Below are positions 59,216 through 64,000 of a stretch of 64,000 bases of DNA, one piece after another. The first letter of the stretch is position 1; each line of letters opens with the position of its first letter. The DNA lies in assembly GCA_016703005.1 (NCBI GenBank), contig JADJCX010000008.1:62001-126000 (forward strand), given 5' to 3'. The position numbers were made by a program, and so were the translations under genes. A model generated the notes under the pieces. It was given only the letters and a program-made list of their open reading frames with translations. It searched no databases and was not told the DNA's origin. This stretch comes from Flavobacteriales bacterium. Lineage in GTDB: Bacteria; Bacteroidota; Bacteroidia; Flavobacteriales_F; PHOS-HE28.

Positions 59216-61365
59216 CAGTAGGCCAGCAATTGACCAAGTGCTACCGCGACTTTCTCCGCGCTCGGGATCATCGTCGCTTCCAGAGTGCTGTTGAGCGGCA
59301 CCGCAGGCATGTCCACTGCGCCGAGTGTACGTACCGGTGCATCGAGCTGTTGGAAGCACTCATTGCCAATGCGGCTCGCAAGTGCTTGAGCGAACGAATT
59401 GGTCAGTTGTTCTTCCGTCACCACCAAACAACGACCATGCGCGCGCACTGCGTTCATAACGGTGGCCTCATCCAGTGGCACCAACGTGCGCAAGTCGATG
59501 ATGGTGACGCGTCCAAGGAGATCCTTGGCTGCCGCTGTTGCCCAATACACTCCCATGCCATAGGTGACGATCACAGCGGCTTCACCATTGGTGATCGCCT
59601 TCTGATCTGCTTGCTGAACGATGCGGGCCTTGCCGAACGGGATGATGTAGTCCGGTGAAGGCTCGATGCTCTTTGCATCCTCCGTGCCTTTGATCTTGCT
59701 CCAGTAGAGTCCCTTGTGTTCGAGCATCACCACCGGGTTGGGGTCGTGATATGCTGCCTTCATCAGGCCTTTCAGATCCGCACCGGTGCTGGGGTAAGCG
59801 ATCTTGATACCCTTGATATTGCACAGCACGCTTTCCACACTGCTGCTGTGGTAGGGACCACCGCTGCCGTATGCCCCGATGGGCACGCGTATGATGCAAC
59901 TCACCGGGTATTTGCCCACGGTGAGATAGCACGAGCGCGCGACTTCCGTGAAGAGCTGGTTGAGGCCGGGCCAGATGTAATCCGCGAACTGCACTTCCAC
60001 GATCGGCTTCAGGCCGGCAGCGCTCATGCCCACCGTGCTGCCGATGATGAAGGCTTCCTGGATCGGCGTGTTGAACACCCGGTGATCGCCGAAGTCCTTC
60101 GCAAGCGTTGCCGCTTCGCGGAAAACACCACCAAGGCGCGCGCCAACATCCTGACCATAGAGCAGGCATCGTTTGTCCTCCTGCATCAATTCCCGGATCG
60201 CGAAAAGTGCACAATCCACCATCACCGTTGGTTCACGGTCTTTTGGCTCACGTTCTCCTTTTTCTTCAGTTATGAGGGTTGGGGCGAAGTCGTGGGTGAG
60301 AAGGTCTTCTGGCCGCGGGTCTTCGGAATTTCGGGCCAAGTCGAAGTCGGCTTTTACCGTGTCGATGGCTTTCTTCTCCAGTTCCTTCAATCCTTCCTGC
60401 TTGATACCATGCTCGAGAAGTTGTTGGAAGAAGCGCGTAAAGGGATCTCGCTTACGGTGCTCGGCCATGTCCTCCGCACTGCGGTAGAAATCCATGCGAA
60501 CGCCGCTCGTGTGGTGGTTCAGCAATGGCACTTTGGCGTGAACGAGGAACGGACGTCGCTCGCTGCGTACGATCCCCATCACCTCATTCAGAGTGTTGTA
60601 TGAAGTGAAGAAGTCGGTGCCATCGATCGAGCGTACCTCAAGACCTTTGAAGCCTTTCGCGTAGTCGCTGGCATCACCAGCACGTATTTCCGCAGCACTT
60701 GCGCTGATGTCCCACTCATTATCCTGCACCAAGTAGATGATCGGCAGCTTCTTGAGCACCGCCATCTGGAAGGCCTCCGCCACTTCGCCTTCGGTGATCG
60801 AAGCATCGCCGAGCGAGCAGACCACTACGGGTGCCTCGCCTGGAACATCGTGCTGAACACCTGCGGCCTCCTTGTACTGCAAGCCCAAGGCAATACCCGT
60901 AGTAGGGATCGCCTGCATACCAGTGGCACTGCTTTGATGAGGGATGCGGGGCATGCCCTCGCGTTTCAAACTCGGATGGCAGTAATAGCTGCGGCCTCCG
61001 CTGAAGGGGTCGTCGCGCTTGGCCATCAACTGGAGCATCAACTCATACGGGCGCATGCCGATGCCCAGCAGGATACTGTCATCGCGGTAGTATGGTGACA
61101 CGAAGTCCTGGGGCTTCAATTGAAGTCCGAGCGCCAGTTGGATCGCTTCATGCCCACGACTGGTCGCGTGCACGTACTTGCTGGTGAACTTGAAGTGCTC
61201 CTCATAGATCTCCGTCATGGCCTTGGCCGTGCACATGAGTTCCCAAGCCCTCAACAGGGTGGCACTGTCGATGGCTTCCTTTTTGGGGGCTGTCTTCAAC
61301 ACGGGGAGGAGAGGATCTACGTGAGCGGCCAAATTACTTGGCAGGTGGAAGCGCGCGCATGCCAC
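59215..61365 (-). CDS. 2-oxoacid dehydrogenase E1, alpha and beta subunits fused
   Basis: 716 residues. The first half is E1-alpha (TSKYVHATSRGHEAIQLALG, TPP motif CSLGDASITEGEVAEAF ... YLVQDNEWDIS). The second half is E1-beta (LLYGQDVGARLGGVFREA, FNTPIQEAFIIGSTVGMSAAG split here, IRVPIGAYGSGGPYHSSS, VTEEQLTNSFAQAL). The enzyme decarboxylates a 2-oxo acid, probably branched-chain type, and passes the acyl group to the lipoyl domain of E2 (34147-35460). Fused alpha-beta E1 proteins are known in Bacteroidota. It is coupled to the esterase gene downstream. Confidence 0.94.
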   Translation of the reverse strand: MACARFHLPSNLAAHVDPLLPVLKTAPKKEAIDSATLLRAWELMCTAKAMTEIYEEHFKFTSKYVHATSRGHEAIQLALGLQLKPQDFVSPYYRDDSILLGIGMRPYELMLQLMAKRDDPFSGGRSYYCHPSLKREGMPRIPHQSSATGMQAIPTTGIALGLQYKEAAGVQHDVPGEAPVVVCSLGDASITEGEVAEAFQMAVLKKLPIIYLVQDNEWDISASAAEIRAGDASDYAKGFKGLEVRSIDGTDFFTSYNTLNEVMGIVRSERRPFLVHAKVPLLNHHTSGVRMDFYRSAEDMAEHRKRDPFTRFFQQLLEHGIKQEGLKELEKKAIDTVKADFDLARNSEDPRPEDLLTHDFAPTLITEEKGEREPKDREPTVMVDCALFAIRELMQEDKRCLLYGQDVGARLGGVFREAATLAKDFGDHRVFNTPIQEAFIIGSTVGMSAAGLKPIVEVQFADYIWPGLNQLFTEVARSCYLTVGKYPVSCIIRVPIGAYGSGGPYHSSSVESVLCNIKGIKIAYPSTGADLKGLMKAAYHDPNPVVMLEHKGLYWSKIKGTEDAKSIEPSPDYIIPFGKARIVQQADQKAITNGEAAVIVTYGMGVYWATAAAKDLLGRVTIIDLRTLVPLDEATVMNAVRAHGRCLVVTEEQLTNSFAQALASRIGNECFQQLDAPVRTLGAVDMPAVPLNSTLEATMIPSAEKVAVALGQLLAY

Positions 61366-61447
61366 AGCGCCGATAGCTTTGTCGACGTTCGCGAACGCTG
61401 TTCTCGGGCCTGATCATCCGCATATTCTATTCCTTCAACTCTTTCCA

Positions 61448-62167
61448 ATGTCCCGCACCGCACACGAACTGGATCACCGCATTGTAGGTGACGACATGCA
61501 ATGCGTCGAGATCACGCTCGACCCGCAGGAGACCGTGCTGGCTGAGGCCGGCGCCATGATGATGATGGACGAGGGCATCGAGATGAAGACGATCTTCGGT
61601 GACGGCAATGGGCAGGAGCAGAGCTTCATGACAAAGCTGTGGGGAGCTGGCAAGCGCATTCTCACCGGTGAAAGTCTCTTCATGACGGCCTATACCAATC
61701 TGGCCAGCGTGCGCCGCACGGTGTGGTTCGCGGCAGCTTACCCCGGCAAGATCATTCCGTTGGATCTTTCCGATTATGGTCAGCGGTTGATCTGCCAGAA
61801 GGATTCATTCCTCTGTGCAGCCAAGGGCGTGAGCATCGGGATCGCTTTCCAACGGAAGATCGGCGCCGGCCTATTCGGCGGCGAGGGCTTCATCATGCAG
61901 CAACTCGATGGCGACGGTCAGGTGTACATCCATGCGGGTGGCACAACGGTTCAGCGCGATCTGCAACCGGGCGAGACGCTGCGGGTGGATACCGGCTGCT
62001 TAGTAGCGATGACGAGCAGCGTGAATTATGACATCCAATTCGTGGGAGGCATCAAGAATACCGTTGCGCTTGAGGCTAGCGCCGCGTTCACTCAGCCTGT
62101 TCCCTCTTCTTTTCACCTCCTTCCAATGCGTTCAGGAAACCCTGTACGGCCCACTGCATCAGGCTGA
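61448..62167 (+). CDS. AIM24/TIGR00266-family protein, C-terminus apparently lost
   Basis: 239 residues read from ATG 61448. The first about 205 residues match the family (AEAGAMMMMDEGIEMKTIFGD, ILTGESLFMTAYTN, GEGFIMQQLDGDGQVYIHAGG, SSVNYDIQFVGGIKNT). After GGIKNT the family normally continues with an FGGEG-type turn and about 50 conserved residues. Here it runs into VALEASAAFTQPVPSSF and overlaps the convergent gene by 80 bases. No lost piece is found in other frames, so a deletion at about 62060 is more likely than a frameshift. The function of the family is unknown. Confidence 0.75.
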   Translation: MSRTAHELDHRIVGDDMQCVEITLDPQETVLAEAGAMMMMDEGIEMKTIFGDGNGQEQSFMTKLWGAGKRILTGESLFMTAYTNLASVRRTVWFAAAYPGKIIPLDLSDYGQRLICQKDSFLCAAKGVSIGIAFQRKIGAGLFGGEGFIMQQLDGDGQVYIHAGGTTVQRDLQPGETLRVDTGCLVAMTSSVNYDIQFVGGIKNTVALEASAAFTQPVPSSFHLLPMRSGNPVRPTASG

Positions 62168-62450
62168 AAGCGAGGGCCCACCAGAAACCATCAACGCTGA
62201 AGCCAGCGATCCATCGGTCCACCAGCATGACGATGCCGGCGTTGATGACCAGAATGAAAAGCCCGAGGGACAGCAACGTCACCGGCAGGGTGAACAAGAT
62301 GAGCAGTGGCCGGATGAAGGTGTTGAGCAAACCGAGCACGATGGCTACGATGATGCCCGTGGTCCATTCATCGATGTGAACGCCATTGAGCAGCTTGGCG
62401 CTGACCAGCACGGCAAGTGTTGAGAGAACGAGACGGATAAGGATCCTCAT
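62088..62450 (-). CDS. phage holin family 4 (YvlD-like) small membrane protein
   Basis: 120 residues with four hydrophobic helices and the family motif TTGIIVAIVLGLLNTFIRPLL followed by LPVTLLSLGLFILVINAGIV (both split at residues 31-73). Despite the family name these are ordinary bacterial envelope proteins, not prophage genes, and there is no phage context. The C-terminal coding part is overlapped by the AIM24 reading frame on the other strand. Confidence 0.88.
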   Translation of the reverse strand: MRILIRLVLSTLAVLVSAKLLNGVHIDEWTTGIIVAIVLGLLNTFIRPLLILFTLPVTLLSLGLFILVINAGIVMLVDRWIAGFSVDGFWWALAFSLMQWAVQGFLNALEGGEKKREQAE

Positions 62451-62522
62451 GTGCAGATAATGAGGATGTGAAGATGTGCACTCACGCCGGAACGGCGTTC
62501 ACCCTTCCACGACCCCATCACG

Positions 62523-64000
62523 TCATTCCTTCACCAACTTCTGTGTGAAGGTTTTTCCGTTCTGCGTGATCACGAGATAATAGCCGCCATCGGCCTTGCT
62601 GCTCAGGTTGAGCGTGCGCTCGTACTGTCCTTCGTAATCGCTTATGGATTCATGGTACACACGCTCACCTCTGGAGTCATGCACGTCAACGTTCAAGTCG
62701 CCCTTGGTGGGCACGTTGAATTGAAGCCGGAAGTATCCATCGCTGGGATTCGGAAAGCAACGTAGATCGGTGAGGTCGAGTTTGCTGTCCAAGCCTGCAA
62801 CGCCCTTGTTGCGCAGTACTGCGGTCTCCTCTTGGGTCAGTTCCTTGCGCTCGATCGTCACACGCATTTCACGGCGGACACCACCGCGCAGTTCTTCGCG
62901 CAGTTCTTCCATGTCCCTGCGCAGTTGTTCCATGTCTCTGCGCTGTTGTTCCAGATCGCGGTCGTGTTGTTCCATGTCCCGACCATGTTGCTCCATATCA
63001 CGATCGTGCTGCTCCATGTCGTTCTCGTATTGTTCCCTATCAGCATCGGACATATGTTCTAAACCATTCATAGGTGGTAAAGGAGGCATAGGCGCCATGG
63101 GTGGCATTTCCGGCATCTCGAAGGCAAAGACTTCATGGCGCCCCATTTGGCCCTTGAGGTCCATGGGCTTGCCACCGCGCTCGATGGACAACCGCACATC
63201 CTGATCGGGCTCGGTAATCTCCACTGCGGAAACCAGATCATCGAAGTTCGCGATTCTGTGGTCGTTGAGGGACTTGATGATATCGCCGTCCTGAAGTCCC
63301 ATGGCCTCTGCACTGCTACGGTCGACAACATCTTCCACGGACAGTCCGCCGTTCACCGTCTCTCCAGGCACTACACCCAGAAAAGCGCCTCCCATGTTGA
63401 ATGCATACGCATTGCTGGCTCCATTACCGCCACCGAATTCGTAGCCGTACGTGTACACTTCTTCACCCTCGGTTTCACCAAGGTTGGCCGTTACAGTGTT
63501 CTTCTTGCCATCGCGCCAGTAGGTCACCTTAACGGCATCGCCCGGCTTGTGCATGGCCATGGATTCGCTCAGGTGGCCATGGCTTTTCACTTGGTGGTCA
63601 TCGATGGCCACGATGACATCCCCTTCCTTCAATCCCGCCTTTTTCGCCGCCGTGCCTTCGATAACATGGGTTATGCAAGCACCTTCTTTCACGGAAGTAT
63701 TGTTCTTGTTTTCCCTCTTGTCGTCTTCGCAGGTGCTCTGATTCCAATTGCCGGAGTACACACCCAAATAGGCGCGCGGTTCGCCCGCGACCCAAACCGC
63801 AGCACCAGGCTCGTCCATGAACAAACTCAGGTCCATGTCCTTCAGCACTCCATCATCGCCGCGTTTCCGGATGTTGATCTCGATGCGATTGGCGCCGCCA
63901 TCGATATTGAATTCCTGCATGATCCCGAGTTCCCGGAGCGCATTTTCCAGTGCATCGGGGTCATTGAGCGGGACTTCGCGCTCCATCTGTTTGGTTTCAC
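62523..64000 (-). CDS. PDZ-domain protein with heptad-repeat linker and T9SS sorting domain, partial
   Basis: At least 491 residues; the frame is open through the window end, so the N-terminus is missing. Two PDZ domains are visible: ACITHVIEGTAAKKAGLKEG with VIVAIDDHQV, and FLGVVPGETVNGGLSVEDVV with GDIIKSLNDHRI. A Pro/Met-rich spacer is followed by a run of seven-residue repeats (RDMEQHD, RDMEQHG, RDMEQHD, RDLEQQR, RDMEQLR, at about 62890-63045), which should form a coiled coil. The protein ends with a type A T9SS domain (CFPNPSDGYFRLQF ... GGYYLVITQNGKTF). It is probably a secreted or surface PDZ scaffold or a protease accessory; no catalytic domain is seen in this part. Confidence 0.85.
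   Translation of the reverse strand, partial: ETKQMEREVPLNDPDALENALRELGIMQEFNIDGGANRIEINIRKRGDDGVLKDMDLSLFMDEPGAAVWVAGEPRAYLGVYSGNWNQSTCEDDKRENKNNTSVKEGACITHVIEGTAAKKAGLKEGDVIVAIDDHQVKSHGHLSESMAMHKPGDAVKVTYWRDGKKNTVTANLGETEGEEVYTYGYEFGGGNGASNAYAFNMGGAFLGVVPGETVNGGLSVEDVVDRSSAEAMGLQDGDIIKSLNDHRIANFDDLVSAVEITEPDQDVRLSIERGGKPMDLKGQMGRHEVFAFEMPEMPPMAPMPPLPPMNGLEHMSDADREQYENDMEQHDRDMEQHGRDMEQHDRDLEQQRRDMEQLRRDMEELREELRGGVRREMRVTIERKELTQEETAVLRNKGVAGLDSKLDLTDLRCFPNPSDGYFRLQFNVPTKGDLNVDVHDSRGERVYHESISDYEGQYERTLNLSSKADGGYYLVITQNGKTFTQKLVKE

Noticed and set aside
62088..62450. Prophage, from the 'phage holin' family name
   Set aside because: No other phage-like gene is nearby; the family is widespread in ordinary bacterial chromosomes.
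62890..63045. Possible CRISPR-like repeat
   Set aside because: The repeats are 21-base coding units (seven codons) of a coiled coil with no spacers.
1..64000. CRISPR arrays, rRNA genes, insertion sequences, riboswitches
   Set aside because: No regularly spaced repeats, transposase motifs, conserved rRNA blocks or recognisable riboswitch cores were seen on either strand.

Overview
The window is a GC-rich piece of chromosome from a member of the Bacteroidota, most like a Flavobacteriales-type lineage. This rests on several things seen here: type IX secretion C-terminal sorting domains on three secreted proteins, a TonB receptor paired with a DUF4249 lipoprotein, an OmpA/PD40 outer-membrane protein, DUF4920 and DUF1987 (SiaC) proteins, and a repeated -7 promoter element TAnnTT(T/C)G, the pattern known for Bacteroidota sigma-ABfr. 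No rRNA, phage, insertion sequence or CRISPR array was seen. The single RNA gene is a tRNA-Pro(GGG).

Layout. 1-1.9 kb: CoA-binding protein, histidine kinase and NarL-type regulator. 1.9-5.1 kb: a broken lysA converging on a class III aminotransferase and a secreted unknown. 5.2-11.4 kb: a peptide-use block (dipeptidyl peptidase IV, two POT peptide transporters, secreted thioredoxin). 11.6-16.7 kb: citrate synthase, universal stress protein, SiaC-like protein and envelope proteins. 16.8-19.0 kb: tight SdpI/SDR/TPR operon on the minus strand. 19.1-21.8 kb: DUF4920, PAP2 and isoaspartyl peptidase. 22.2-27.3 kb: an overlapping operon (MORN protein, mnmA, lipoprotein, subtilase, aat). 27.8-31.8 kb: a five-gene minus-strand operon with a KDO branch (exonuclease, FAH hydrolase, kdsA, a transaldolase-CBS fusion, KdsC-like phosphatase). 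31.9-38.3 kb: OmpA/PD40 protein, 2-oxoacid dehydrogenase E2, a glycosyltransferase/sugar-transferase fusion, recR. 38.4-44.4 kb: two unknown secreted proteins, trxB, DUF4249 and a frameshifted TonB receptor. 44.7-49.7 kb: a signalling locus (regulator, small basic-tailed protein, HEIGH metalloprotease-like lipoprotein, TPR histidine kinase) plus a secreted unknown. 49.8-57.6 kb: tRNA-Pro, alpha-2-macroglobulin, M1 aminopeptidase. 57.6-64 kb: redox/T9SS protein, esterase, fused E1 alpha/beta dehydrogenase, a truncated AIM24 protein, a small membrane protein, and a PDZ/T9SS protein running off the end.

Themes. Many genes handle extracellular protein and peptides (DPP IV, M1, subtilase, isoaspartyl peptidase, two peptide transporters) and the branched-chain-type 2-oxoacid dehydrogenase (fused E1 and separate E2) could burn the resulting amino acids. 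The KDO operon is the most unusual part: the CBS pair normally found on the arabinose-5-phosphate isomerase KdsD is here attached to a transaldolase-like enzyme with substituted active-site residues.

Quality warning: at least five genes are interrupted by one-base indels or short deletions (lysA, first POT transporter, thioredoxin, TonB receptor, zincin lipoprotein), and the AIM24 gene seems to have lost its end. So many in otherwise well-kept genes points to assembly or read error rather than decay, but this cannot be settled from the sequence alone.
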